A stretch of 6,259 bases of DNA from DATKCN01 sp035513175 (GCA_035513175.1 DATKCN010000037.1:1-6259), one strand, 5' to 3'. Positions 1 to 5,921 are shown, numbered from the stretch's first letter. The notes: generated by a model from the letters alone, not told the origin. Made by a program: numbers and translations.

Positions 1-486
1 AACACCGACTTCAGCGAACTTGGAAACCCGTACCTGAACGTGGCGATGTTCGGTGGGCTGATCGCCGCCTTCGGGCTGGCGGTGCCGTGGCTGGCGGATC
101 GCTTCGCGCGCGTGCTGCCCCCGGCTCCCCGTCGCGCCAAGCGCATTAGGGCGCGCGTGTGGGGCGTCTTCACAGTTGCCCTGGGCGCGCTTGGCCTGCT
201 GGTCATGACCATGCTGTTCCTGAGCTTCACGCTCATATTCGCGGTCGTCCTCGTCGATTCCGTCTGGCGCGCCGATCCGCTGGGGCTCGTCTCAGCGCTC
301 GCGATCCTCGCCGTCGTTGTGCTGATGGCGCTGCGCGTCGGATCCATGTTCTCCGACATGCGCTTTCTCGACCGCGTTCGGCGCATCCCGCGCTATCAGC
401 AGATCGTGTCGCTGCTCGTCCCGCTGATCGTGCTGGGCGGGGGTCTTGCGACCGTCCGCTCCATCATCACGATTCTCGCAGGCTGA
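1..486 (+). CDS. Multi-pass membrane protein, 5' end outside window
   Basis: The frame is open from base 1 to the TGA at 484-486, so this is probably the C-terminal part of a longer gene. A GTG at 40 could start a 148-residue protein, but no convincing ribosome binding site precedes it and the residues before it (NTDFSELGNPYLN) read as ordinary protein. Counting from the GTG, hydrophobic segments lie at about 4-20, 42-72 (long, perhaps one helix plus a hairpin), 80-102 and 121-147. A basic, Arg-rich loop lies between the first two (RFARVLPPAPRRAKRIRAR), which would favour a cytoplasmic loop there. I recognise no family or catalytic motif; a transporter subunit or a small integral membrane protein are both possible. 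The next gene, sodC, begins 135 bases downstream on the same strand. The coding call is fairly safe; the function is unknown. Confidence 0.7.
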   Translation, partial: NTDFSELGNPYLNVAMFGGLIAAFGLAVPWLADRFARVLPPAPRRAKRIRARVWGVFTVALGALGLLVMTMLFLSFTLIFAVVLVDSVWRADPLGLVSALAILAVVVLMALRVGSMFSDMRFLDRVRRIPRYQQIVSLLVPLIVLGGGLATVRSIITILAG

Positions 487-621
487 TCCCCGTCACAGAT
501 TCACGCAACCGCCGTTCTTCTAGGTCAGCAACTGCCGTCATCGACCGGCGAGGCGCCCGCCGTCACGCGGCAGCAACTTGCGTCGTTTCGACCGTTACGA
601 CATCGGAATGGAGATTCCCAG

Positions 622-1137
622 ATGCGAAGAGTTATCGTCGCCCTGTCGGCCCTCGCAGCCCTTGCCGCGCTGTTGCTTACCTCCGCGCTCGCTGCCTCGC
701 CCGTTCAGCACGCCTCGGCGACACTGATCGACGTGGACGGCAACGTCGTTGGCTTCGCCACGTTCGTCGAGCGCCCGGACGGCAGCGTCCTCGTCAACGT
801 GCACGCCAGCGGCCTCACGCCGGGCCAGCACGGCATCCACGTCCACGCGGTGGGCGAATGCGCGCCTCCGTTCGCGTCCGCCCTTGGGCACTTCAACCCT
901 GGCGGTCACGCGCACGGCGCGCACGCGGGCGACCTCGGCAACGTCACGGCCAATCCGGCCGGACGGGCGAACATGACGCAGGTGGTCACGCAGTTCACGC
1001 TCTCGGCGGGCACGCACTCCCTCTTCGACGCGGACGGCAGCGCGCTCGTCATCCACGCCGGACCCGACGATCTGGTCTCCGACCCGGCCGGCAACAGCGG
1101 CCCGCGCGTCATCTGCGGGGTCATCGAGCGACGGTAA
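622..1137 (+). CDS. sodC: Secreted Cu/Zn superoxide dismutase
   Basis: This enzyme converts superoxide to oxygen and hydrogen peroxide outside the cytoplasm. Residues 1-24 form a signal peptide: MRR, a hydrophobic Ala/Leu core, then an ALA-type cleavage site. There is no lipobox Cys, so it should be released or periplasmic-like rather than lipid-anchored. By comparison with bovine SOD1, the copper ligands are H73 and H75 (GIHVH), bridging H90 (HFNP) and H145 (VIHAGPDD). The zinc ligands are H90, H98, H101 and D104 (HAGDLGN). C80 and C165 can form the conserved disulfide, and R162 (GNSGPRVICGV) matches the substrate-guiding arginine. All key residues are present, and 171 aa is a normal length for a precursor. 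The segment between the second and third zinc ligands is six residues shorter than in SOD1. GGAGA at 610-614 lies seven bases before the ATG and fixes the start. The membrane protein at 1190 follows after 52 bases, possibly in the same transcript. Confidence 0.93.
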   Translation: MRRVIVALSALAALAALLLTSALAASPVQHASATLIDVDGNVVGFATFVERPDGSVLVNVHASGLTPGQHGIHVHAVGECAPPFASALGHFNPGGHAHGAHAGDLGNVTANPAGRANMTQVVTQFTLSAGTHSLFDADGSALVIHAGPDDLVSDPAGNSGPRVICGVIERR

Positions 1138-1175
1138 CCGCCCTTTAGCATCGCGTGTCTCTGCCGTATTTCGTA

Positions 1176-1183
1176 GAGAAGGA
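1176..1183 (+). promoter_or_regulatory. Ribosome binding site deciding a GTG start at 1190
   Basis: GAGAAGGA ends six bases before the GTG at 1190. An in-frame TTG at 1184 directly abuts the site and could not use it, so the GTG is the better start. Confidence 0.7.
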
Positions 1184-1189
1184 TTGACC

Positions 1190-1846
1190 GTGACAACACT
1201 ATCAGCAGGCATCGTGAGGCTCGGAGCCGTGGCGGGTATCCTGTTCGCCGTGCTGTTCTTCGCATCATCCATGTTCGACCCGAATCCGCCATCGCCGGAT
1301 GAACCCTCGGCGGCGATTGCCGCCTACATGAGCGATGCGGATCGCAACCTGGACCTCATCACAACCCTGCAGGTCGCTGCCGTGTTCTGCCTCATCGTGT
1401 TCGTATCGTCGCTACGTCAGGTGCTGCGGACCGGAAGCAGCGAATCGGACTGGCTGTCGTCGATCGCCTACGGGGGCGGCCTCGTAGCTGCCGGGGTAAT
1501 GCTGATTGGCGCCAGCTTCACGCTAGCCAACAAGAGCATCGGAAACTACGGTGATGACACCCAGGTGGCCAAGATGCTGTTCGCCATCCAGTGGGACTTC
1601 GCCATGGTGCTGGCGCCGGCATTCGGCGCATTGGTCGCTGCCAGCGCCGCTGCCATCCTGCGTGGCGCTCCGCTGCCGCGTTGGGTTGGGTGGTTCAGCA
1701 TACTGGTGGCTGTGCTGCTGCTGGCTCCTGGCTTCTACTGGATCGGCGTGCTTGCCACCATGGTGTGGGTGATCGTCGTTGGCGTGACAATCCTTACAGG
1801 CACGCTGAGCGGCGCGCGGCGACGGGTCGCGGCACAACCCGGATAG
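1190..1846 (+). CDS. Six-helix hypothetical membrane protein
   Basis: This is a 218-residue integral membrane protein of unknown function. Hydrophobic helices lie at about residues 8-26, 55-73, 88-107, 130-155, 162-181 and 184-204. The first extracytoplasmic-type loop (about 27-53) is rich in Pro and Asp (DPNPPSPDEPSAAIAAYMSDADRN). A proline/acidic loop followed by an alternating Ala/Tyr helix occurs in a loosely defined group of uncharacterised membrane proteins in Actinobacteria and Chloroflexota; I cannot name a Pfam family with confidence (DUF4386-like was considered). The C-terminus is short and basic (GARRRVAAQPG), suggesting it faces the cytoplasm. No catalytic or cofactor motif is visible. 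The GTG start is chosen from the ribosome binding site at 1176-1183. It sits 52 bases after sodC on the same strand, so co-expression is possible but no shared function is evident. Confidence 0.8.
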   Translation: MTTLSAGIVRLGAVAGILFAVLFFASSMFDPNPPSPDEPSAAIAAYMSDADRNLDLITTLQVAAVFCLIVFVSSLRQVLRTGSSESDWLSSIAYGGGLVAAGVMLIGASFTLANKSIGNYGDDTQVAKMLFAIQWDFAMVLAPAFGALVAASAAAILRGAPLPRWVGWFSILVAVLLLAPGFYWIGVLATMVWVIVVGVTILTGTLSGARRRVAAQPG

Positions 1847-1973
1847 CGACTCGCCTGCAGACGGGGGCTGGGGACGCGTGCTCCGGCCCTCCCTCCATCA
1901 ACGCTCAGCGAATGCTCGATCGTACTGCCGAAATCATCGGCCCCACCGCGCGTGCGACGCGACAGGCGGCGCC

Positions 1974-2098
1974 GTAGGGGCGCATGGCAATGCGCCCGGC
2001 CAGGCCACGGGGAGTTTGCGAACGAGGGCCTGTCAGCTGCCTCGCTGCCGTTCGGACGAGGCTGGCGGCGAACCGGGCGTATTGCGATGCGCCCCTAC
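1974..2098. repeat. Inverted pair of REP-like palindromes (REP doublet or MITE-like)
   Basis: The 26-base arm at 1974-1999, beginning GTAGGGGCGCATGGCAATGC, is the reverse complement of the 26-base arm at 2073-2098 at 24 of 26 positions. The arms are separated by 73 bases. Each arm is also a hairpin in itself: GGGCGCAT / ATGCGCCC with a four-base loop in the left arm, and the same with one T-G wobble in the right arm. The match stops sharply at both outer ends. The element could be a REP doublet mobilised by a RAYT-type transposase elsewhere, or a miniature inverted-repeat element. No transposase is in the window. GTAGGGGCGCA-type palindromes are, from memory, common in Chloroflexota and cyanobacterial genomes. 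Confidence 0.85.
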
Positions 2099-2149
2099 AT
2101 GTCGCGTCCGACCCGCACCCGCATGAACCCTGTCCCGAGGCACACCCCC

Positions 2150-2178
2150 TTGCGCGATGGCGCCGCTCTCACTACAGT
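2150..2178 (+). promoter_or_regulatory. Weak sigma-70-like promoter candidate for the SDR gene
   Basis: TTGCGC (2150-2155) and TACAGT (2173-2178) are separated by 17 bases; they match the consensus at 3 of 6 and 4 of 6 positions. Transcription would begin near 2185 and leave a leader of about 50 bases. A 5-bp inverted repeat, GCCGG-AA-CCGGC (2184-2195), overlaps that start and could be an operator. Both are pattern matches only. Confidence 0.3.
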
Positions 2179-2235
2179 GTGCAGCCGGAACCGGCGGCAT
2201 GCGGGCCGCGCGGCTGAAGGTGTGCGGGGGCAGGC

Positions 2236-3051
2236 ATGCGACTCCTGGGCAGAACGGCGCTGATCACCGGCGGCAGTCACGGCATCGGCAAGGCCACGGC
2301 ACTGGCCTTCGCGCGTGAGGGCGCGGATGTCGCCTTCACCTGGCGCAGCCGCGAGGACGGAGCCCGCGCCGCCGCCGAGCAGATTAAAGCCCTCGGCAGG
2401 CGCGCCGTCGTCATGCACGCCGAGATGACCGACCTCGACACGTGCGCGGGCGTCGTCGCCGGGGCCATCCGCCAGCTCGGCCACCTCGACATTCTCGTCA
2501 ACAACGCCGGTGGGGGTCGGGGGGACGCGTTCCTGCATCTCACGCTGGAGGACTGGGTCTACACCCAGGACCTGTGCGTCACCGCGCCGTTCCTGTACGG
2601 CCAGGCAGCCGCCCGGCACATAGCCGAGCGGGGCAGCGGCGGCGCCATCGTCAACATCTCCTCCGTGCACGGCGACCACGTCTGGCCCAACGACACCGCC
2701 TACGGCGTCGCGAAGGCCGCCATCATGCGCCTCACCGAAAGCATGGCGCTCGACCTGTCCCGCTACGGCGTGCGCGTCAACTGCATCGCCCCCGGCTACA
2801 TCAAGGTCGCCGAGACCGACGCGGAGCGGGCGGAGTACCGCGAAGAAGAGGAAGGCGCCGCCCCGATCATCCCGCTACGCCGCACCGGCCGGCCGGACGA
2901 GATCGCCGCCGCCGCGCTGTTTCTCGCCTCCGATGACGCGTCCTACGTCACCGGCCGCACGCTCTTCGTCGACGGCGGCCTGCTGCTGCCGCCCGTCACG
3001 ACCGCCGACTACATGCGCGGCGACCGCGAGGGGCGCGGCTACTCCGGCTGA
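2236..3051 (+). CDS. Classical SDR-family NAD(P)-dependent oxidoreductase
   Basis: This is a 271-residue short-chain dehydrogenase/reductase with a Rossmann fold, expected in the cytosol, interconverting an alcohol and a ketone. TGGSHGIG (11-18) is the dinucleotide-binding glycine motif. NNAG (89-92) supports the central sheet. S143, Y156 and K160 (YGVAK) form the catalytic triad, and VNCIAPGYI (181-189) plus the C-terminal VTGRTLFVDGG (238-248) are typical of FabG and glucose-1-dehydrogenase-like members. The second strand ends in TWRSRE with Arg37/Ser38 and no acidic residue, which favours NADP(H). The position normally holding the fourth catalytic residue, Asn (…NLTGxF), aligns with Cys114 (DLCVTAPF). 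The last about 20 residues extend past the usual end. A G-rich tract at 2226-2230 lies five bases before the ATG. The substrate cannot be told from sequence; a 3-oxoacyl-ACP reductase is less likely than a sugar or secondary-alcohol dehydrogenase, but this is a guess. Confidence 0.92.
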   Translation: MRLLGRTALITGGSHGIGKATALAFAREGADVAFTWRSREDGARAAAEQIKALGRRAVVMHAEMTDLDTCAGVVAGAIRQLGHLDILVNNAGGGRGDAFLHLTLEDWVYTQDLCVTAPFLYGQAAARHIAERGSGGAIVNISSVHGDHVWPNDTAYGVAKAAIMRLTESMALDLSRYGVRVNCIAPGYIKVAETDAERAEYREEEEGAAPIIPLRRTGRPDEIAAAALFLASDDASYVTGRTLFVDGGLLLPPVTTADYMRGDREGRGYSG

Positions 3052-3128
3052 CGCTGTGCACGCGCCAACGCTCGTTCCGTATCATGGTCGCCATGTCGCG
3101 CGAGCGCGGGCCATGCGCTTACGCCACC

Positions 3129-3139
3129 AGGAGGGGGAG
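3129..3139 (+). promoter_or_regulatory. Strong ribosome binding site of the malate synthase remnant
   Basis: AGGAGGGGGAG precedes the ATG at 3142, with AGGAGG ending seven bases from it. This is the best ribosome binding site in the window. It marks 3142, not the in-frame ATG at 3084 of the downstream reading frame, as the original gene start. Confidence 0.75.
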
Positions 3140-3141
3140 CC

Positions 3142-3533
3142 ATGCAGACTGCCGGAATCGCGATCACCGGGCCGCTGCGACCGAGGCAGGCGTGCGCATG
3201 AACGTCAACGTCGCGCTTCAATACCTGAACGCCTGGCTGGGCGGCACGGGCGCGGCGGCCATCCACAACCTGATGGAGGACGTCGCCACCGCCGAAATCT
3301 CCCGTGCCCAGCTCTGGCAGTGGATCCGCCACTGCGCCACGCTCGACACTGGCGGGACGGTCACGGCAGACACCTACACCGGCATCCGCGCCGAAGAGCT
3401 GACCGCCCTTGGAGGCCCCTCCGCCGACCACTACGGCGCCGCTGCCAACATCCTCGACGCGCTGATTCTCGACGAGGGCTTCGCCGAGTTCCTGACGCTG
3501 GCGGCGTATGAGCGGCCAGGGGCCAAGAGTTGA
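3142..3533 (+). pseudogene. aceB: Malate synthase A, internally deleted and frameshifted
   Basis: Malate synthase A condenses glyoxylate with acetyl-CoA to malate in the glyoxylate shunt; the intact enzyme is roughly 530 residues. Here the ATG at 3142 with its strong ribosome binding site begins MQTAGIAITGPLRP, which resembles malate synthase N-termini, but that frame stops at the TGA 3199-3201. From about 3180, in another frame, the family's C-terminal region runs intact to 3533: TEAGVR, then NVALQYLNAWLGGTGA, NLMEDVATAEISRAQLWQW, and a closing GFAEFLTLAAYE. The MED aspartate corresponds to the proposed catalytic base. The TIM-barrel part with the glyoxylate and magnesium ligands and the family signature (RDHxxGLNxGxWDY type) is missing. 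About 14 plus 117 codons remain, so roughly 400 codons are lost, joined near 3178-3186. It cannot make active enzyme as read. A translation from 3084 gives 149 residues, but its first 32 do not resemble the family. An assembly error is the main alternative to a real deletion. Confidence 0.85.
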
Positions 3534-3572
3534 GGGATGCGGGACGCTGGGCAGAGATTTGGGCCGCTTAGG

Positions 3573-3592
3573 GGAGGCCCCGCGCGGCCTCC
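3573..3592 (+). terminator. Possible hairpin terminator after the malate synthase remnant
   Basis: GGAGGCC (3573-3579) and GGCCTCC (3586-3592) form a perfect 7-bp stem with a six-base loop, 39 bases past the stop. No T-run follows, so intrinsic termination is uncertain. Confidence 0.3.
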
Positions 3593-3654
3593 AGGGTCGG
3601 ACACAGCCTGACGACGATCGACGTACGCTATCCTGTAGACGAGGCGTCGCATGT

Positions 3655-3693
3655 GTTACCCATGTCTCCGAACACCCGTTACCCATGTCCCCG
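3655..3693. repeat. Direct repeat resembling an insertion-sequence end
   Basis: GTTACCCATGTCTCCG (3655-3670) recurs as GTTACCCATGTCCCCG (3678-3693), 15 of 16 bases identical with a 23-base period. From memory, paired GTTACCCATGT(C/G)TCCG motifs occur at the ends of some insertion sequences, probably of the IS481 group, as subterminal transposase-binding repeats. No transposase reading frame and no inverted second end occur in the window, so this would be a solo end or the scar of a decayed element. The family assignment is tentative; the repeat itself is certain. Confidence 0.5.
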
Positions 3694-3718
3694 GTCTGCA
3701 CAGAACCCCACCGCCAGC

Positions 3719-3755
3719 CGCCTCCCCGACGCGTAGAGGGGGAGTTGAGGAGGCG
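3719..3755 (-). terminator. Possible hairpin after the PHP gene
   Basis: CGCCTCC (3719-3725) pairs with GGAGGCG (3749-3755); an alternative inner stem joins CTCCCC (3722-3727) to GGGGAG (3739-3744). On the minus strand it begins 11 bases past the PHP gene's stop codon. It lacks a clear T-run, so its role is uncertain. Confidence 0.3.
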
Positions 3756-3765
3756 TGGGATCAGG

Positions 3766-4674
3766 TCAATCCATCCACACCGGATTCGACCACGCTTTCT
3801 TGCCGCCCGCGTCAACCACCGTCACGCGGCAGTGGCCGCCCAGGTACTTGTCGAGCGGGAACGTCGTTGACGTAATCCCGTGACCGTGGTTGGCCGCTGA
3901 CCTCGAGGCGGCTCCCGCGATGTAGACCGAGGCGGCAGGGGAGCAGGCAACCGTCATGGTCGATTTGTCCTCGCTGATGTCGATGTCGTGGATGCGCGGC
4001 CCCTGGGATGTGTAGAAGTGCCCGGCCTTCAATGACGCCAGCAGCGCGTCGGGGTCGAGCGCTTCGGCGCGCACCATGACCCACGCGCCGTGGGCGTCGG
4101 GCCGCTCGGGGCGGAAGTGGGCGTCGTCCGCGCCATAGGTCAGGTAGCGGCGCCCCTCGGCCAGCAGCAGGTCGGCGGCGTACCAGGCGTCGCCCCGGTC
4201 GTTGTGCATCACGCAGGTCTGGTTGTAGACCTCGATGGCGTGCGCCGCTTCGATGGAGCGGATGTCGTTGAGCGTGTTGCTGTACCAGGCCGGATGCGTG
4301 ACGCCGACGAAGGCGCCTGCTGCGCGGGCGCGGGCCGCCAGAGCCGGGCCGTCCTCGTTCGCCGAGCGCGGCGGGAAGTCCGCTGGCAGGCCGACTCCCA
4401 GCAGGTGCCAGGTCTCGCCGTTCTCCATCTCCGGCGCGTGCAGCTCCGCGCCCAGCAGGGTCGTGAACGTCGCCGTGCGGAACGGGGTCGAGTCGGTGAT
4501 CGGGAAATCGTAGCGCTCCGAGAAGTGGTCGGTGATGGCCAGGAAGTCGTAGCCGTTACGCTGGTAGGCGCGGGCCACCTCCTCGGGCGGCAAGGCGCCG
4601 TCGGAGTTGGAGCTGTGGGTGTGCAGGTTGCCCCGGTAGAAGCGGCCGGGCAGGCGGAAGGGGAGCGAGCGCAT
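3766..4674 (-). CDS. PHP-domain metal-dependent hydrolase-like protein
   Basis: The protein has a PHP (polymerase and histidinol phosphatase) domain, a metal-binding barrel that usually cleaves phosphoester bonds; it is probably cytosolic, with no signal peptide. With ATG 4674 as residue 1 (302 aa), the motifs are H18-x-H20 and D25 (NLHTHSSNSDG), D49-H50 (ITDH), E77 and H79 (GAELHAP), H90 (HLLGVGL), H127 (THPAWY), and D184-H186 (GADDAH). These cover the expected metal ligands, so it should be active. After about residue 215 (GHFYTSQGP) comes a beta-rich tail ending AWSNPVWM, as seen in CehA/McbA-type PHP proteins. An in-frame TTG at 4707 would add 11 residues (MTHHETNGHHR), but has no ribosome binding site and lies outside the domain. 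The ATG site is also weak, so the start is unsure. The substrate is unknown. The dipeptidase gene lies upstream on the same strand across a gap of about 200 bases. Confidence 0.88.
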   Translation of the reverse strand: MRSLPFRLPGRFYRGNLHTHSSNSDGALPPEEVARAYQRNGYDFLAITDHFSERYDFPITDSTPFRTATFTTLLGAELHAPEMENGETWHLLGVGLPADFPPRSANEDGPALAARARAAGAFVGVTHPAWYSNTLNDIRSIEAAHAIEVYNQTCVMHNDRGDAWYAADLLLAEGRRYLTYGADDAHFRPERPDAHGAWVMVRAEALDPDALLASLKAGHFYTSQGPRIHDIDISEDKSTMTVACSPAASVYIAGAASRSAANHGHGITSTTFPLDKYLGGHCRVTVVDAGGKKAWSNPVWMD

Positions 4675-4768
4675 GCGGTGGTGTCCATTCGTTTCGTGAT
4701 GCGTCAATCGTTACGGGCCAGAGTAGCAGACGTGGGGTCGGGACGCGGGGATTCGCCCTCATCCCCAG

Positions 4769-4794
4769 CCCCTCTCCCAGTCCTGGGAGAGGGG
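4769..4794. repeat. Perfect 12-bp interspersed hairpin
   Basis: CCCCTCTCCCAG (4769-4780) and CTGGGAGAGGGG (4783-4794) are exact reverse complements with only TC between them. The preceding CCCTCATCCCCAG flank (4757-4769) matches, from memory, a widespread palindromic interspersed repeat of high-G+C genomes. It lies between the dipeptidase stop and the PHP start, where it could stop or stall minus-strand transcription. Confidence 0.8.
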
Positions 4795-4848
4795 AGCAGT
4801 TTGCGCCGAGTGATGCCGTTCCCTCCGCGTCCCGACCCCTATTCCCTA

Positions 4849-4875
4849 CTCCCTGTCCCCTGCTCCCTGTCCCCT
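4849..4875. repeat. Short pyrimidine-rich tandem repeat
   Basis: CTCCCTGTCCCCT occurs at 4849-4861 and again, identically, at 4863-4875, a 14-base period. A degenerate copy (ATTCCCTA) precedes it. The second copy ends on the first base of the dipeptidase stop codon (TCA 4875-4877 on the plus strand). Similar CCCTACTCCCTGTCCCC tracts are, from memory, scattered in Chloroflexota and cyanobacterial intergenic DNA. Confidence 0.7.
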
Positions 4876-5921
4876 CACGCCCCCCACACCGCCCGGTACA
4901 CCCGCAGCCAGTTCTCGCCCAGTACCTTGCGGCAGTCGGCCGGCGTGAAGCCGCGCTCCAGCAGGCGGGCGGTGATGTTCTGCAACGTGCGGGGCGTGTC
5001 GATGCCTTCCGGGTAGTGATAGGGCGGCGGCGGGTAGTTGTCCGGGTCCCAGATGCCCGCGTCGACCCATTGTCGGTAGCCACGGGCTGCCGTGTCGTCG
5101 TCGACCACGCCGACCTGCCCGGTGAAGTAGTCGATGCCAAGCGCAACGTGCTCGATGCCGACCAGGTCCGCGACGTAGGCGATGTGGTCGATGAACTGGT
5201 CCAGCGTCGGGCGCGCGCCCTGGCTGACGAAGGCGGGGAAGCCGACGATGCCGGTCAGCCCGCCGGTGGCGGCCACCGCGCGGATCTGCTCGTCGGTCGC
5301 GGCGCGGCCGGAGGGGCGCACGGCGAACGGATTGGCGTGCGAGAAGACGGTCGGGGCCCGCGAGTGGGCGATCGCTTCGAGCGTGGTGCGGCGTCCGGTG
5401 TGCGAGCAGTCGACGATGACACGGTGCTGGTTCATGCGCTCGACCAGCGCGCGGCCGAAGGGCGTCAGACCCTCGTCGTCCCGCACCTCGCAACCGGCCC
5501 CGGCCAGGCTCTGGATGTTGTAGGCCAGCTGGATGATGCCGACGCCCAGCGCCTTGTAGACCTCGACCAGGTTGAGGTCGTTCTCGATCGGGCCGATGCC
5601 CTGGAAGTGCAGGATGATGCCCAGCGTGCCGTCGCGCTTGGCCTGCTCGACATCCGCCGCGCTGGTGACGAGCCGCAGGCGGTCGTCGCGGGCAATGAGG
5701 TCGCGCCAGAAGGCGACGCTGCGCAGGCCATCAGCGGCGCCCTCGCGGCTGGCGACGGTCGGGGCGATGGCCGTCGCGCCGCCCTCGATCCACCAGTCGA
5801 GATAGGGGGCGCTGAGCCCGTCCTCGGAGCGCTTGTTCGCCAGCGGGCAGGTGGCGTCGATCACGATGGCGGAGTCGTGCAGGGCTCGAGCTTCGTCGGA
5901 TATGGTCGTGGATTCGGTCAT
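4875..5921 (-). CDS. M19 (renal dipeptidase-like) protein, non-canonical metal site
   Basis: The 348-residue protein belongs to the membrane dipeptidase family (peptidase M19), TIM-barrel zinc hydrolases that cleave dipeptides; it has no signal peptide, so it is likely cytosolic. Family landmarks in order are the N-terminal strand VIDATCPLA (20-28), LHFQGIGPIEND (104-115), LAYNIQS (132-138), VDCSH with H174, FSHANP with H195, the substrate-site aspartate D264 (LGIDYF), and the closing LGENWLRVYRAVW. H174 and H195 match renal dipeptidase H198 and H219. The canonical DGHND is DATCP here, so the two ligands become T24 and P26, and the bridging glutamate (EG) is Q107. It therefore belongs to a divergent M19 branch that may bind one metal or none; peptide hydrolysis is not assured. 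The ribosome binding site AGGGGAG (plus-strand 5928-5934) lies six bases before the ATG. The PHP gene follows on the same strand. Family certain; activity unknown. Confidence 0.9.
   Translation of the reverse strand: MTESTTISDEARALHDSAIVIDATCPLANKRSEDGLSAPYLDWWIEGGATAIAPTVASREGAADGLRSVAFWRDLIARDDRLRLVTSAADVEQAKRDGTLGIILHFQGIGPIENDLNLVEVYKALGVGIIQLAYNIQSLAGAGCEVRDDEGLTPFGRALVERMNQHRVIVDCSHTGRRTTLEAIAHSRAPTVFSHANPFAVRPSGRAATDEQIRAVAATGGLTGIVGFPAFVSQGARPTLDQFIDHIAYVADLVGIEHVALGIDYFTGQVGVVDDDTAARGYRQWVDAGIWDPDNYPPPPYHYPEGIDTPRTLQNITARLLERGFTPADCRKVLGENWLRVYRAVWGA

Larger units (their letters stand above)
1847..2235 (+). other. 389-base gap without a gene, repeat-bearing
   Basis: I see no convincing coding region here. 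Short open frames cross it, but they have no ribosome binding site, an arginine/proline-rich composition typical of random high-G+C frames, and no recognisable motif. The stretch holds the inverted pair of palindromes at 1974-2098, a 6-bp stem (GCCTCG 2039-2044 with CGAGGC 2057-2062) between its arms, and a weak promoter candidate for the next gene at 2150-2178. Confidence 0.7.

Noticed and set aside
532..573. CTGCCG/CGGCAG stem with a nested CGGCG/CGCCG pair upstream of sodC as a riboswitch or terminator
   Set aside because: The outer stem is only six base pairs around a 30-base loop with no T-run and no known riboswitch features.
159..1148. 329-codon plus-strand frame across the first membrane protein and sodC
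   Set aside because: It is out of frame with both supported genes, very rich in Arg, and has no motif or ribosome binding site.
1184..1189. TTG at 1184 as the start of the six-helix membrane protein
   Set aside because: It directly abuts the ribosome binding site with no spacing; the GTG at 1190 has a six-base spacer.
595..1272. 225-codon open frame on the minus strand opposite sodC
   Set aside because: It lies antisense to a gene with clear catalytic motifs, and its Arg/Asp/Val-rich composition is what a high-G+C antisense frame gives.
3083..3095. CATGG-TCG-CCATG inverted repeat and a TATCAT -10-like box at 3080-3085 before the malate synthase remnant
   Set aside because: The -10 match is good but no acceptable -35 lies at the right distance, and a 5-bp inverted repeat is weak evidence for an operator.
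3084..3533. A stand-alone 149-residue malate synthase C-domain protein starting at the ATG at 3084
   Set aside because: The strong ribosome binding site and a family-like N-terminus belong to the ATG at 3142 in another frame, and residues before TEAGVR do not resemble the family; a deletion remnant explains more.
3039..3815. 258-codon minus-strand frame opposite the malate synthase remnant
   Set aside because: The plus strand carries unmistakable malate synthase C-terminal residues; the antisense product has low complexity and no motif.
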